NCBI GenBank assembly: GCA_046727175.1
Contig: JBKPCD010000175.1
Span: 1-64,000 of the forward strand
DNA: 64,000 bases
Reading direction: 5' to 3'
From: JBKPCD01 sp046727175
GTDB lineage: Bacteria; Acidobacteriota; Vicinamibacteria; Vicinamibacterales; 2-12-FULL-66-21
Position 1 is the first letter of the stretch. Each line of letters starts with the position of its first letter. Under the pieces are notes generated by a model. That model saw nothing but the letters and a program-made list of their open reading frames with translations, was not told where the DNA came from and did not search any database. Below are positions 17,202-26,442 of this stretch, piece after piece. The position numbers and the translations under genes are program-made.

Positions 17202-20093
17202 ATGCGGAGATTCACAAGGCCCGTCGTGTTCTTTGTCGGACTCCTCGTTAGTGCCACTGCGTCTGCCCAGAACGCGCAGGTCACGGGCACGCTGAAAGAT
17301 CAGAGCGGCGCGGTGCTGCCCGGCGTGACGGTCACCGCCAAGAACACCGCCACGGGCCTGACGCGGACGGCGGTGACCGACGCGAGCGGTGAGTACCGTC
17401 TCGTATCGCTGACGCCAGGCAACTACAACGTTTCCGCCGAGCTGGCAGGCTTCGGCACGGAATCGCGTCCCGACATCGTGCTCGTGATCGATCAGACCGC
17501 GATCATCGACATCGTCCTGAAACCCGCGGCCGTCTCAGAGACGCTCACCGTGAGTGGGGAGACGCCGATCGTCGACACCACGAAGTCGGATGTCTCCACG
17601 TCGATTTCGACCGATCAGATCCAGAACCTGCCGACGAGCTCGCGGCGCTGGATTGATCTCGCCATGTTGATACCGGGATCGTCGCAGGACAACATCCGCG
17701 GATTCTTTTACCGCGGCAACGTCAACCTCGGCGCCGGAGCCCGCGAATACTCGAATGGCGTGGTCGTGGATGGCGTGAACAACACCTGGGCGGAGATGGG
17801 GGAACCGCGTCAGAACTTCGCGATGGACGCGATTCAGGAGTTCAAAGTGTCGACGTCGAACTACAAGGCGGAGTACGGCCTCGCGACCGGTGGCATGCTC
17901 ACCGTGGTCACGAAGTCCGGGACCAACCAGCTCCATGGGTCCGCCCTGCTCTTCATGCGAGACGATGCGATTACGGCGATCGAGTACTTCCAGAAGGCGA
18001 ACAACATCGAGAAACCTGACTACCAGCGGTATCAGTACGGCGGCGCGGTGGGCGGGCCAATCATCAAGGATAAGACGCACTTCTTCGCGGCCTACGAGGG
18101 GACGAACGAGAATCAGTTTTTGAGCGTGAGCGCGCGCGGCCTCTGGCCGCAGTACGAGGGCACGTTCGAGAGCAAACAGGATCGCTGGACGTACAACACG
18201 AAGGTCGATCATCAGCTGAGTCCGAACCAGAGCTTGTTCTTCCGGTGGGGCGCGGAGGACGAGTACCGGCCGATCATCACGACAGCCGGCCGGATCACGC
18301 CGAGCAACAGCTTCGACTTCGCCGTCCCGCGGCAGTCCGCGGTATTGAGCCACACGTGGATCCTCAATAGCGCCTCGCTGAACGACTTTCGGTTGCAGTA
18401 CGCATACGCGAAATACGAAGTCTCCCCGCCATACAGCCATGGTGATTGGGACCCGGGCGACTTCACGGCACGGCTACCGTACTGCACGCCGATCTATACC
18501 TATCCTTCGATCGTCGTGGGCGGCTGCGGCAACGCCCAGATGGGACCTGAGCATCGGTGGCAAGTCAAAGATGACTTTTCCCATTTGATGCAGCGGTGGG
18601 GCGGGACGCACCAGTGGAAGGTCGGGTTCGATCTGAGCTACATCCCATTCGAAGGCGACAACACCCAATCGCCGCTCGGCAGTTGGTCCTTCTCCAAGGA
18701 CGCGGTCTATAACCAGGCCGATCCAACGACTTATCCGTCGACCTACACGGACTCGCTGCCCACGTACGCAAATATTCCGACGACGACGATGGCTTTTTAC
18801 GTGCAAGACGACTGGCGCGTCCGTCCCGGCCTGACGTTGAACCTCGGACTACGCTACGACGTGCAGAAGGGTGCGTTCAACGAGGACGTTCCCGATCTTC
18901 TCGCGAAAATTCAGGACAAGCTGGGTCGGGGCGGCAGCTTCCCGGTTGACGTCTCCGTGGTGGCGCAGCCGAAGTCCGGGCGAGGCGACTACAACAACTT
19001 CGGACCGCGCGTCGGCTTCGCCTGGGATCCCCGGCACGATGGCATCACGAACGTCCACGGCGGGTACGGGCTCTACTACGACAACATGCGTACGCTCCAA
19101 AACTTCGGCGAGCTCACGTGGCCGCAGGCACAGCCGATCGTGATCAACAGCCCGACGTTCCCGGATCCGTTCGGCGGCCGTTCCCGTGAGTCGTTCCTGT
19201 CGACGGACCCGCCGAACATCACGGTGATGTCGAATGCGACCGTGAATCCCTACGCGCATCAGTTCAACGTCGGCGTCAGTCGCGTCTTCGCCCGGGTGAT
19301 TGCCCTGAGCGCCGACTTCACGATCGTGAACCGCTATGCCGATCGCGATACCGTCGACCCGAACCTTCCGGATCAGCTGACGCGCGTCAAGTTGTACCCG
19401 CAGTTCGGCCGTGTCAACTTCTGGCAATCCACCGCGGACAACACGTACCGAGCGCTGTTGGTGAAAGTCGAGAAGCGCATGACCCACAACTACCAGTATC
19501 TCGTGTCGTACACGCTGAGCAAGACGCGCGACAACAGTTTCGTCAACACGCTCGGTGACCAGTACGGTTGGGTCAAGTTGGACCGTTACGCCGTTGCGGA
19601 TCGTCGTCATCGTCTGGTCGTCAGCGGCATCGTCACGCTGCCGGGGGAAACGCAGGTGTCGGCCATCGGCGATTTCAAGTCCAGCCTGCCGTTCAGCCCT
19701 ACGAGCACCGTCAACCTGAACAACGATGGTTACAACGTCGATCTGTCGGCGGGTGTGTTGCCCTGGTCTGGCTGTCGATCGCTGAATCTCGAAGCATTGA
19801 ATACCTTCAGATCCGGACGCGGTCTGACCGCCGTCTCGCAGGTGGATTGTCCAGGGTTCGTCAACATGGATCTGCGGATGTCGAAGTTCTTCCGGCTCGG
19901 GCCGCATCGGGTCGAGTTCATCGCACAGCTGTTCAATGTTTTCAACCGTGCAAACTTCGCAACGCCGAACGGAAGCGTTACTGCCGGCAACGACACGAAC
20001 GGCCGGCCGCTCTTCGGACAGTCGCAGTCGCTGCTGACGAACATCAACGCCCCGTCACGGCAGGCTGAGTTCGCCGTGCGATATCAGTTCTGA
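17202..20093 (+). CDS. TonB-dependent receptor with carboxypeptidase-regulatory-like N-domain
   Basis: A 963-residue outer-membrane protein of the large Oar/SusC-like type common in Acidobacteriota. The ATG at 17202 follows GGAGG by a few bases and gives a signal peptide ending SATASAQ. Order of parts: carboxypeptidase-regulatory-like domain (about residues 25-110), linker with VVDTTKSDVSTSISTDQI, plug with GVVVDGVNN, a GGMLTVVTKSGTNQLHG segment, then a long barrel ending in EFAVRYQF with the terminal Phe. The ligand is not known. The stop codon overlaps the start of pxpA (TGATG), so the two are translationally coupled; this hints at a peptide or amino-acid-derived substrate, as an inference only. 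Confidence 0.92.
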   Translation: MRRFTRPVVFFVGLLVSATASAQNAQVTGTLKDQSGAVLPGVTVTAKNTATGLTRTAVTDASGEYRLVSLTPGNYNVSAELAGFGTESRPDIVLVIDQTAIIDIVLKPAAVSETLTVSGETPIVDTTKSDVSTSISTDQIQNLPTSSRRWIDLAMLIPGSSQDNIRGFFYRGNVNLGAGAREYSNGVVVDGVNNTWAEMGEPRQNFAMDAIQEFKVSTSNYKAEYGLATGGMLTVVTKSGTNQLHGSALLFMRDDAITAIEYFQKANNIEKPDYQRYQYGGAVGGPIIKDKTHFFAAYEGTNENQFLSVSARGLWPQYEGTFESKQDRWTYNTKVDHQLSPNQSLFFRWGAEDEYRPIITTAGRITPSNSFDFAVPRQSAVLSHTWILNSASLNDFRLQYAYAKYEVSPPYSHGDWDPGDFTARLPYCTPIYTYPSIVVGGCGNAQMGPEHRWQVKDDFSHLMQRWGGTHQWKVGFDLSYIPFEGDNTQSPLGSWSFSKDAVYNQADPTTYPSTYTDSLPTYANIPTTTMAFYVQDDWRVRPGLTLNLGLRYDVQKGAFNEDVPDLLAKIQDKLGRGGSFPVDVSVVAQPKSGRGDYNNFGPRVGFAWDPRHDGITNVHGGYGLYYDNMRTLQNFGELTWPQAQPIVINSPTFPDPFGGRSRESFLSTDPPNITVMSNATVNPYAHQFNVGVSRVFARVIALSADFTIVNRYADRDTVDPNLPDQLTRVKLYPQFGRVNFWQSTADNTYRALLVKVEKRMTHNYQYLVSYTLSKTRDNSFVNTLGDQYGWVKLDRYAVADRRHRLVVSGIVTLPGETQVSAIGDFKSSLPFSPTSTVNLNNDGYNVDLSAGVLPWSGCRSLNLEALNTFRSGRGLTAVSQVDCPGFVNMDLRMSKFFRLGPHRVEFIAQLFNVFNRANFATPNGSVTAGNDTNGRPLFGQSQSLLTNINAPSRQAEFAVRYQF

Positions 20094-20851
20094 TGTCGTG
20101 GATCGATCTGAACTGCGACCTCGGTGAATCGTTTGGCCGCTGGTCGCTCGGTCATGACGCGGAGGTGATGGAGAACATCACCTCCGCCAACGTCGCATGC
20201 GGATACCACGCGGGCGACCCGAATGTCATGCGGGACACCGTCCGCTTGGCACGCTCGAAGGGGGTCGCCGTCGGCGCACATCCCGGCTTTCCCGACCTCG
20301 TTGGATTCGGGCGACGAAACATGGCGGCGTCGCCGCGAGACGTCGAGGACTTCGTCCTTTATCAGATTGGCGCGCTCCACGCGATTGCCGTCGCGGAAGG
20401 CGTGAGGCTCCAGCACGTCAAGGCCCATGGCGCGCTCTACAACATGGCGATTCGCGACCGGGTGCTCGCCGACGCAATCGCGCGGGCGGTTTCCGCGTTC
20501 GACCGATCCCTCATTCTCTTTGGGTTGCCTGGTACCGAGCTTCTGCGCGCAGGGGAAGCCGCAGGCCTGCCCGTCGCGGCCGAAGGGTTTGCGGATCGCG
20601 CGTACGAGCCTGACGGTTCGCTGACGCCGCGGAGCCGTCAGGGCGCGGTCATCCACGATCCCGATGAAGTCGTCCGGCGCGCCGTCCGCATGGCGCGCGA
20701 CGGCGTCGTCACGGCGACCAACGGACAAGACGTCCCGATGCGTGTTGCCACGATTTGCACGCATGGCGACACGCCTGGCTCGCACGAGCTGACGCGGCTC
20801 CTGCGAGCCGGACTCGAGCGCGACGGAATCGTCGTAAAGAGGCTCGCGTGA
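20093..20851 (+). CDS. pxpA: 5-oxoprolinase subunit A (LamB/YcsF family)
   Basis: A 252-residue protein that starts MSWIDLNCDLGESFG, the unmistakable LamB/YcsF opening, with ANVACGYHAGDP and VGAHPGFPD metal/active-site runs. PxpA works with PxpB and PxpC to hydrolyse 5-oxoproline to glutamate using ATP. Neither PxpB nor PxpC is adjacent here; they may lie elsewhere. It begins one base inside the receptor stop codon and is followed after 25 bases by an MFS transporter, a possible 5-oxoproline or carboxylate importer. Length is normal. Confidence 0.93.
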   Translation: MSWIDLNCDLGESFGRWSLGHDAEVMENITSANVACGYHAGDPNVMRDTVRLARSKGVAVGAHPGFPDLVGFGRRNMAASPRDVEDFVLYQIGALHAIAVAEGVRLQHVKAHGALYNMAIRDRVLADAIARAVSAFDRSLILFGLPGTELLRAGEAAGLPVAAEGFADRAYEPDGSLTPRSRQGAVIHDPDEVVRRAVRMARDGVVTATNGQDVPMRVATICTHGDTPGSHELTRLLRAGLERDGIVVKRLA

Positions 20852-20876
20852 CGACGAGCGCGCTCGGGCGATCGAC

Positions 20877-22097
20877 GTGACATCGTGGTGGAGCACCGGC
20901 ACGCCAGACGCGCGTCGCGCGCTCTTCGCCGCGACGCTGGGGTGGATGCTCGATGCCTTCGACGTCACGCTGTTCGCGATGACGCTCCCCTTTCTCAGCG
21001 CGGACCTCGGGCTCACATCGAAGGAGGGCGGTCTTCTCGGCTCGACGATGCTGGTGGTCGCTGCATTCGGCGGGTTCGCGTTCGGCTGGATTGCCGACCG
21101 GTTCGGCCGCACGCGTGCGTTGATGCTCAGCGTGCTCGTGTATTCAGTCTTCACGGCCGCGTGCGGTCTCGCGCAGAACTTCTGGCAGTTCGTCGTCTTT
21201 CGCGCCCTGCTTGGCTTCGGCATGGGCGGTGAGTGGGCGAGCGGTGCCGCGCTCGTGTCGGAAACGTGGCCCACCGAACATCGCGGCAAGGCCCTGGGGC
21301 TGATGCAGAGTGGATGGGCCGTTGGGTACGCGATCGCCGCCGGAGTGAATGCGCTCGTGCAGCCCGCGTTCGGCTGGCGGGCGGTGTTCTTCGTCGGGAT
21401 TCTTCCCGCGCTCTTTACGATCTGGATTCGGCGCCGGGTGAAGGAGCCCGAAATCTGGATAAGACGAGCGGCGTCATCGACGCCGGCTGCCGGCCTCGCC
21501 GGGCTGTTTCGCGGAAGTCTCGCGCCGCTGACCGTCGCACTCACTCTGATGAACACCTGCACGCTCTTCGGATGGTGGGCTTTCTATCTCTGGCTTCCAA
21601 GCTTCCTGACGGCGCCTCCGGCTCGAGGCGGCGTGGGGCTTCAGCTCATTTCGAGCTCCGCGTTCATCATCGTGATGCAGGCGGGCATGTGGTTCGGGTA
21701 CGTCACGTTCGGCTTCATCAGCGATCGCGTCGGCCGCAAGCGGACGTACGTCGCATACCTCATTACTGCCGCGATCCTGGTGTTCGTCTACGTGTCGCTT
21801 CGCGCGCAGATGCTGCTGCTCGTCCTCGGGCCGTTCGTTGCATTTTTCGCGACCGGATATTTCAGCGGCTTCGGCGCTGTGACGGCCGAGATTTACCCGA
21901 CGACAATCCGTGCGACCGCCCAGGGCTTCACATACAACACCGGGCGCATCGTCAGTGCGCTCGCGCCGTTGACCGTCGCCACCCTGGCGCAGACGCACGG
22001 TTTTGGGACTGCGTTGACTATCTCATCCGCGGCGTTTCTTCTCGCTGCAGTGATGTGGGTATGGATCCCTGAAACCAAAGGCAGAGCGCTCGCGTAG
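20877..22097 (+). CDS. MFS transporter (aromatic/organic acid type)
   Basis: A 406-residue inner-membrane protein with twelve hydrophobic segments. The loop 2-3 signature appears as GWIADRFGRTRAL and its repeat as GFISDRVGRKRTYV. The LGWMLDAFDVTLFAMTLPFL start and GFGMGGEWASGAALVSETWP run place it among the sialate/aromatic acid:proton symporter-like members. The start is GTG at 20877. It is probably co-transcribed with pxpA and may import its substrate; this is inferred from adjacency. It is followed by a short stem-loop and a long word-type hairpin. Confidence 0.88.
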   Translation: MTSWWSTGTPDARRALFAATLGWMLDAFDVTLFAMTLPFLSADLGLTSKEGGLLGSTMLVVAAFGGFAFGWIADRFGRTRALMLSVLVYSVFTAACGLAQNFWQFVVFRALLGFGMGGEWASGAALVSETWPTEHRGKALGLMQSGWAVGYAIAAGVNALVQPAFGWRAVFFVGILPALFTIWIRRRVKEPEIWIRRAASSTPAAGLAGLFRGSLAPLTVALTLMNTCTLFGWWAFYLWLPSFLTAPPARGGVGLQLISSSAFIIVMQAGMWFGYVTFGFISDRVGRKRTYVAYLITAAILVFVYVSLRAQMLLLVLGPFVAFFATGYFSGFGAVTAEIYPTTIRATAQGFTYNTGRIVSALAPLTVATLAQTHGFGTALTISSAAFLLAAVMWVWIPETKGRALA

Positions 22098-22120
22098 CAG
22101 AATGCTGAAAAGGCATCTGC
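22097..22120 (+). terminator. Short stem-loop with TGAAAAG loop
   Basis: Starts on the last base of the MFS stop codon: GCAG(A)ATGC / GCATCTGC, eight pairs with one bulged A, and loop TGAAAAG. No T-tract. The loop sequence matches those at 6319-6342 and 38814-38835. Confidence 0.5.
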
Positions 22121-22122
22121 GA

Positions 22123-22223
22123 GAGGTTCCCGGTTCACAGTTCCCGGTTCCCAGTTCTTGGTTCCTCGTTCGGACTACGATCTCGAACCAGCTTTGAACC
22201 GAGAACCGGGAACCGGGAACCTC
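22123..22223. repeat. Word-type hairpin (GGTTCCCGGTTC words)
   Basis: The outer 14 bases GAGGTTCCCGGTTC (22123-22136) pair perfectly with 22210-22223. Further GGTTCCC and GGTTCTT words in 22137-22165 face GAACC words in 22185-22209. The arms are about 40 bases and the loop about 20. It is the same word as at 5790-5848 and 53952-53981. Confidence 0.85.
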
Positions 22224-22315
22224 GCGGCGCGTTGTTGCGGCCCGGCATCCGCGCGGCCGAACGTGGTGTCCAATTACATGCGGAGGGACTGCGACCGCTT
22301 CGCCTCAGGAGCGTC

Positions 22316-22924
22316 ATGGCATTCCTTTCCGACTCATCCACACGATTCGCGCAAATCCTCCGAATCGCGCTGATCATCCTTTCGTCGAGCACCTCAGCCT
22401 GTCTCGTTCTGAGCATGAATCCCGCGTACGACGACGAGTCGTTGACTTGGGATCCGGCGCTGGTCGGAGAGTGGCAGGACGCCGACGACAATGCGTCGCT
22501 GGTGATCGAGCGCGCTGAATGGAAGTCGTATCGCGTGCACTACGTTCACCCGATCGAGACGGGTGACGTGACGGCGTATCTCACTTCGATCGGAGACCAG
22601 CGATACCTCGACGTGATGCCCGCCCGCGGCGAGGACCGCGGGTCGTTCCTGATCCCGGTGCACGCGATTCTGAAAGTTCGCCTCGATCAGGATCGCCTCG
22701 AGCTGACGCCGCTGTCATACGACTGGTTCTACGATCACGTCCGGACGACCGATCAAGTCGCGCCGCTTTCGGTGACGCTCGATCAGAAGAGGAACGCGCT
22801 GCTGATTTCCCCGACCGCACGTCTGAGAACGTGGCTGCAAGCCCAGCCAGTGGATGGCCCGATGTTCGGTGCCGCCGCCGTGTTCGAAAGGGGAAAGGCA
22901 AAAGGGACAACGGAAAAGCGATAG
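22316..22924 (+). CDS. Putative lipoprotein of unknown function
   Basis: A 202-residue protein. The ATG at 22316 has AGGAG six bases upstream and gives a lipoprotein signal peptide with lipobox STSAC (about residue 29). The mature part is mostly beta-like (VGEWQDADDNASLVIERAEW, SYRVHYVHP), resembling small lipocalin-like or conserved acidobacterial lipoproteins, but I cannot name a family. The last dozen codons (ERGKAKGTTEKR) coincide with the left arm of the adjacent AAAGGG-word hairpin, so the C-terminus seems to have been extended by, or to have captured, repeat DNA. Confidence 0.65.
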   Translation: MAFLSDSSTRFAQILRIALIILSSSTSACLVLSMNPAYDDESLTWDPALVGEWQDADDNASLVIERAEWKSYRVHYVHPIETGDVTAYLTSIGDQRYLDVMPARGEDRGSFLIPVHAILKVRLDQDRLELTPLSYDWFYDHVRTTDQVAPLSVTLDQKRNALLISPTARLRTWLQAQPVDGPMFGAAAVFERGKAKGTTEKR

Positions 22925-22967
22925 AGGCCCGTTTTCCTTTTGCCTTGTCCCTTTTGCCTTGTCCCTT
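22886..22967. repeat. Word-type hairpin (AAAGGGACAAGGC words)
   Basis: The left arm at 22886-22916 (gaaaggggaaaggcaaaagg and on) overlaps the end of the lipoprotein gene. The right arm at 22931-22967 carries TTGCCTTGTCCCTTTTGCC words. A core of about 15 bases pairs perfectly around a loop of about 14. A single-armed copy of the AAAGGG word occurs at 45142-45170. Confidence 0.8.
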
Positions 22968-23001
22968 TTCCCTTTTGCTGGCCCCGAGTAGACTGCGAAC
23001 T

Positions 23002-23226
23002 GTGCTAAAGGGCGTTCGTGCCGCGCTCGTCAAGAAAGTTCAGCCGGTCAGCATCCACGGGCAGATCTCGCTCGACATTTATTTCGTAGATCCCGATGAT
23101 CCGGAGGGGCAGGTCAGCCTGGCGCGAATTGGTCCCGAGGCAGTACCCCGGCATCTCGAGCCCGGCGACAGGGTCGATCTGCACTACGTGCTGGGCGTCG
23201 TCACGAGCATTACCAGGGCCGAATGA
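23002..23226 (+). CDS. Small conserved-looking protein of unknown function
   Basis: A 74-residue frame from a GTG at 23002, reading VLKGVRAALVKKVQPVSIHG and ending VLGVVTSITRAE. It is small, soluble and beta-rich, with a VDLHYVLG strand near the end. The frame is open further back, but only through the AAAGGG hairpin, so the start downstream of the hairpin is chosen. Codon use matches the neighbours. No family recognised. Confidence 0.5.
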   Translation: MLKGVRAALVKKVQPVSIHGQISLDIYFVDPDDPEGQVSLARIGPEAVPRHLEPGDRVDLHYVLGVVTSITRAE

Positions 23227-23324
23227 GCGAATGAGATTGACGCGCGCAGAAATTTGCATTGGCCGTGGGTTTGCTTCAAACTTATAGAGCCCCCCGCGTC
23301 TCCTGAAGCAGGAGCTTCTCCTCC

Positions 23325-24155
23325 ATGCGAGTTCGTGTCCGGCCGGGCCGCGCCGCGGCGCTCCTCGTCGTCGTCGCCTCAGCGGTTTCGGTAGTTGCAC
23401 AGACGGGTCAGGCGCCATCATCGGCAAAGGCTCCCAGCGCCACGCCAGCGGAGCTGCCGACGGCGCGGCAGATCATCGATCGACATGTCGCCGCTATCGG
23501 GGGAAGGGCGGCGATCCTGCGTCACACGTCGATGCACGCGATTGGGACGGTTGCCGTTCCGTCAGCGGGCATGGCCGGCACGTTCGAGGTATTCGCCGCG
23601 AAGCCCGACAAGACAGTGACGCGGATAACGCTCGGCGGCATCGGGGACGTCCAGGAAGGATTCGACGGACGCAACGGCTGGTCGATATCGGCAATGACCG
23701 GTCCGACGCTGCTCCAAGGCAAGGAGCTCGAGCAGAGGAAGTTCGACGCCGACTACTACGGCGATCTGAAGGCGGACGACAAGTACGAATCAATGACCAC
23801 GGTGGAGAAGGCCAACTGTCCGGGCGGTGAAAGCGCGCAGTCCGCCGCGCAAGGACGGGCGTGCTACAAAGTGCGGCTCGTTCGAAAGGGTGGCGGCGAG
23901 GACTTCGAGTTCTACGACGTCGAAACCGGCTTGAAAGCGGGTGGCATCGCGACGCGCGATACGCCAATGGGTGCGTTCACGCAGACGACCATCGAGAGCG
24001 ACTATCGACAATTCGGCGGCATTATGCAGCCTACGACGATCAGAAGCACGATCATGGGCCTTCAGCAGGTGATCACGATTGCATCCGTGGAGTTCGACAG
24101 AGTCGATCCGGTCGTGTTCGAGCCGCCGGCCCCGATCAAGGCGCTCTTGAAGTGA
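23325..24155 (+). CDS. Exported protein, LolA/LppX-like fold candidate
   Basis: A 276-residue protein with signal peptide (MRVRVRPGRAAALLVVVASA, then VSVVAQ). The mature part opens with ARQIIDRHVAAIGGRAAILR, a helix found at the start of many exported beta-half-barrel proteins related to LolA and outer-membrane lipoprotein sorting factors, followed by alternating strands such as GTFEVFAAKPDKTVTRITL. The exact family is not certain. Its stop overlaps the GTG start of the next gene (GTGA), so it is translated together with the S41 peptidase. A GGAG run (CAGGAGCTTCTCCTCC) before the start forms a small palindrome that could hide the ribosome site. Confidence 0.65.
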   Translation: MRVRVRPGRAAALLVVVASAVSVVAQTGQAPSSAKAPSATPAELPTARQIIDRHVAAIGGRAAILRHTSMHAIGTVAVPSAGMAGTFEVFAAKPDKTVTRITLGGIGDVQEGFDGRNGWSISAMTGPTLLQGKELEQRKFDADYYGDLKADDKYESMTTVEKANCPGGESAQSAAQGRACYKVRLVRKGGGEDFEFYDVETGLKAGGIATRDTPMGAFTQTTIESDYRQFGGIMQPTTIRSTIMGLQQVITIASVEFDRVDPVVFEPPAPIKALLK

Positions 24156-25456
24156 CGAATCGAAAGATCGCTCTCGCGCTTGCCTGCGCCTTGAGCGCGC
24201 CGATTGCCGCCGAGACTCCCCTCGCGGTCGAAACGTTCGACGCCGCCTGGAAGATCGTTCGGGACTCGCACTTCGATCCGCACATGAACGGTGTGGACTG
24301 GAATGCCGTTCGCAGCGAGCTGCGACCCCGCGCGGCAGCAGCGGCGACACCCGCCGAGCTTCGTGCGGTCATTCGCGAGATGTTAGGGCGTCTCGGGCAG
24401 TCGCATTTCGCCCTGATTCCGTCCGCGTCCGATACGTCCGGCGCCGACGCGGTGGACACACACGGCGATCCCGGCTTCGATGTTCGGCTCGTGGGGCGTG
24501 ACATGCTGGTCACCCACGTCGACGCGACTGGAGGAGCTGCCGATGCCGCCGTTCGGCCCGGGTGGCGACTTTTGGCCGTCGGATCGAAGCCGGTGAGCGC
24601 TTTGATCGACGCGTTTCCTTCGGGCACACCGGACCGTCTGTTGCAAGTCGAGGCATGGCGCGCCATAGAGAATCGGTTGCGCGGGCCGGAGCATTCGGCG
24701 GTGACGGTCACGTTCGACGATGGAACCGGCAGGAGTGTTGCAAAGGCGATCGAGCGACGCCCCGAGCCTGGGGAGCCGGTCACCGTCGGTCACCTGCCGA
24801 CGATGCACGTGAGAGTCGATGCCGAACGCCGGCGAACGTCGTCCGGCGCATCGGTGGGGGTGATTCGATTCAACGTCTGGATGGCGGCGGTCGATGCGCA
24901 GTTTCAGGACGCCGTCGACGATTACCGTCAGGCCGATGGCATCGTGATCGACCTCCGGGGCAATCCCGGCGGCTTGGCGGCGATGCTGATGGGCATTTCG
25001 GGGCACTTCCTCGAGGAGCGAAAGCCGCTCGGCGTGATGAAGACGCGCGACAGCGAATTCCGGTTCGTCGCGAATCCGCGGCTGGTCAGCGCCACGGGCA
25101 CAAAGGTCCGACCGTTTGCGGGTCCCGTCGCGATTCTGGTCGACGCGCTTACCGGCAGCGCATCGGAATGCTTCACGGGCGGCATGCAGGCAATCGGGCG
25201 CGCCCGCGTGTTCGGTCAGCCCTCGATGGGGCAGGCACTACCCGCGCTGTTCGACAAGCTGCCGAACGGTGACGTGCTGATACACGCGTACGCCGACTTC
25301 GTAACCGCGGATGGTACGCGCCTCGAAGGGCGCGGCGTCATCCCCGACGAACAGGTGCCGCTCCGCCGCGAGGATCTCGTCGCGGGTCGTGATGCCCCGC
25401 TCCTGACGGCGCTCGAATGGATCGATCGGGCGCGGCGCGGACCCGCCGTGCAATAG
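24152..25456 (+). CDS. S41 family C-terminal-processing-like peptidase, exported
   Basis: A 434-residue protein with signal peptide (MTNRKIALALACALSAPIAA). It has a helical N-domain, a PDZ-like region (about residues 110-170, RLVGRDMLVTHVDATGGAAD), and the S41 core with IVIDLRGNPGG and the nucleophile region LTGSASECFTGG near residue 335. A GQPSMGQALPAL run follows, where other S41 enzymes hold the catalytic lysine segment; no lysine is obvious there, so the catalytic dyad is unverified. The start is a GTG overlapping the previous stop. It probably cleaves exported proteins in the periplasm. Confidence 0.88.
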   Translation: MTNRKIALALACALSAPIAAETPLAVETFDAAWKIVRDSHFDPHMNGVDWNAVRSELRPRAAAAATPAELRAVIREMLGRLGQSHFALIPSASDTSGADAVDTHGDPGFDVRLVGRDMLVTHVDATGGAADAAVRPGWRLLAVGSKPVSALIDAFPSGTPDRLLQVEAWRAIENRLRGPEHSAVTVTFDDGTGRSVAKAIERRPEPGEPVTVGHLPTMHVRVDAERRRTSSGASVGVIRFNVWMAAVDAQFQDAVDDYRQADGIVIDLRGNPGGLAAMLMGISGHFLEERKPLGVMKTRDSEFRFVANPRLVSATGTKVRPFAGPVAILVDALTGSASECFTGGMQAIGRARVFGQPSMGQALPALFDKLPNGDVLIHAYADFVTADGTRLEGRGVIPDEQVPLRREDLVAGRDAPLLTALEWIDRARRGPAVQ

Positions 25457-25580
25457 CGTTGAAGAACGAAGGTTTTGTAGGCCGCTGTTGTTGCGCCTGC
25501 CGGATGCGCTCTGTTAGACTCATCTGGCCTGCGCCAGCAGTCTTTTCCAACTGACAATCGCGAGTAGTTCGGGGGAGTGA

Positions 25581-26384
25581 ATGGAGCAGCGTCGGCTGCG
25601 TCTCGGAGACATATTGGACGACTACTGTCCGCGCGAGCGTCGTGTAACGAACCATGCGATTGTCGCCATGGTCGACGAGGACGTGAAGCAGACCCGCTGC
25701 ACGACCTGCGACGCAGAGCACGCCTACAAGGGCGGTAAGGCGCCTCGGCGACGAAAGAAGGAAACGCCCGCGACGCTTTACAAAGAAGTGCTCGAGAGCA
25801 TGCCCGACAGTGACGGGGCGATGCTCGTGAGCACTCCCGTCGCCGACGCGGCAGATACCGAGTCGACGAGCGTGACCCCGGACGACGACACCCCCCACGC
25901 GGCAGCAAGCCTTCCTGAAACTCACGACGACGTACAAAGTGAGCCAGAAAGCTCTGAGCCAGCGAGTGCCAGCGACAGTCCATCGGCTCTTGATGCCTCC
26001 GAAACCTCACTGCCCGCAGACACGGAGCCCGAGGAAGACGCGCAGCCCGAGGAAGACGCGCAGCCGCTCGCGGCGGCGGAAGACGGACCAGTGCATCGCC
26101 CGCTGATCCGCGCAACGTTGCCTCGTCCCGAGGGTCAGAAGGACACGCGGCCGTTGCCTGAATTCACCATCCGTCACGCCGGGCCGCGCAACAACGGGAA
26201 TTTCCGCGGCGATCAACGCATGAAGCCGCGTGGCGGCCAGGGACCCAACGGCGGTCGTGGACAGCGCTTCGGTGTGTCGCGTCCCGGAAGCGCGGGTCGA
26301 GGCATGCCCGGTCGCGGCCAAAGCGGCGGCGGGTTCCGCGCGTCCCAGCCCACACGTCGGGGCGGCAAGAAGCGTTCGAGATAG
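25581..26384 (+). CDS. Zinc-ribbon-like protein with acidic linker and RGG-rich tail
   Basis: A 267-residue, mostly disordered protein in three blocks. Residues 1-60 hold C16, C40, C43 and nearby His (H25, H47), a possible zinc site, followed by a basic patch PRRRKK. Residues about 75-170 are strongly acidic, with Ser, Glu, Asp and a repeated PEEDAQ unit. Residues about 195-267 are rich in RG, GRG and GGR with Gln and Asn, like RGG boxes of RNA-binding proteins. No enzyme domain is visible. Likely a nucleic-acid-binding or phase-separating protein; function unknown. It stands alone upstream of the formamidase-like gene. Confidence 0.7.
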   Translation: MEQRRLRLGDILDDYCPRERRVTNHAIVAMVDEDVKQTRCTTCDAEHAYKGGKAPRRRKKETPATLYKEVLESMPDSDGAMLVSTPVADAADTESTSVTPDDDTPHAAASLPETHDDVQSEPESSEPASASDSPSALDASETSLPADTEPEEDAQPEEDAQPLAAAEDGPVHRPLIRATLPRPEGQKDTRPLPEFTIRHAGPRNNGNFRGDQRMKPRGGQGPNGGRGQRFGVSRPGSAGRGMPGRGQSGGGFRASQPTRRGGKKRSR

Positions 26385-26442
26385 AATCCTCCGTCGATAG
26401 CCCTTCACCGAGTTCCGTCGTCCCTCTTCGCGGAGCGAGCCG

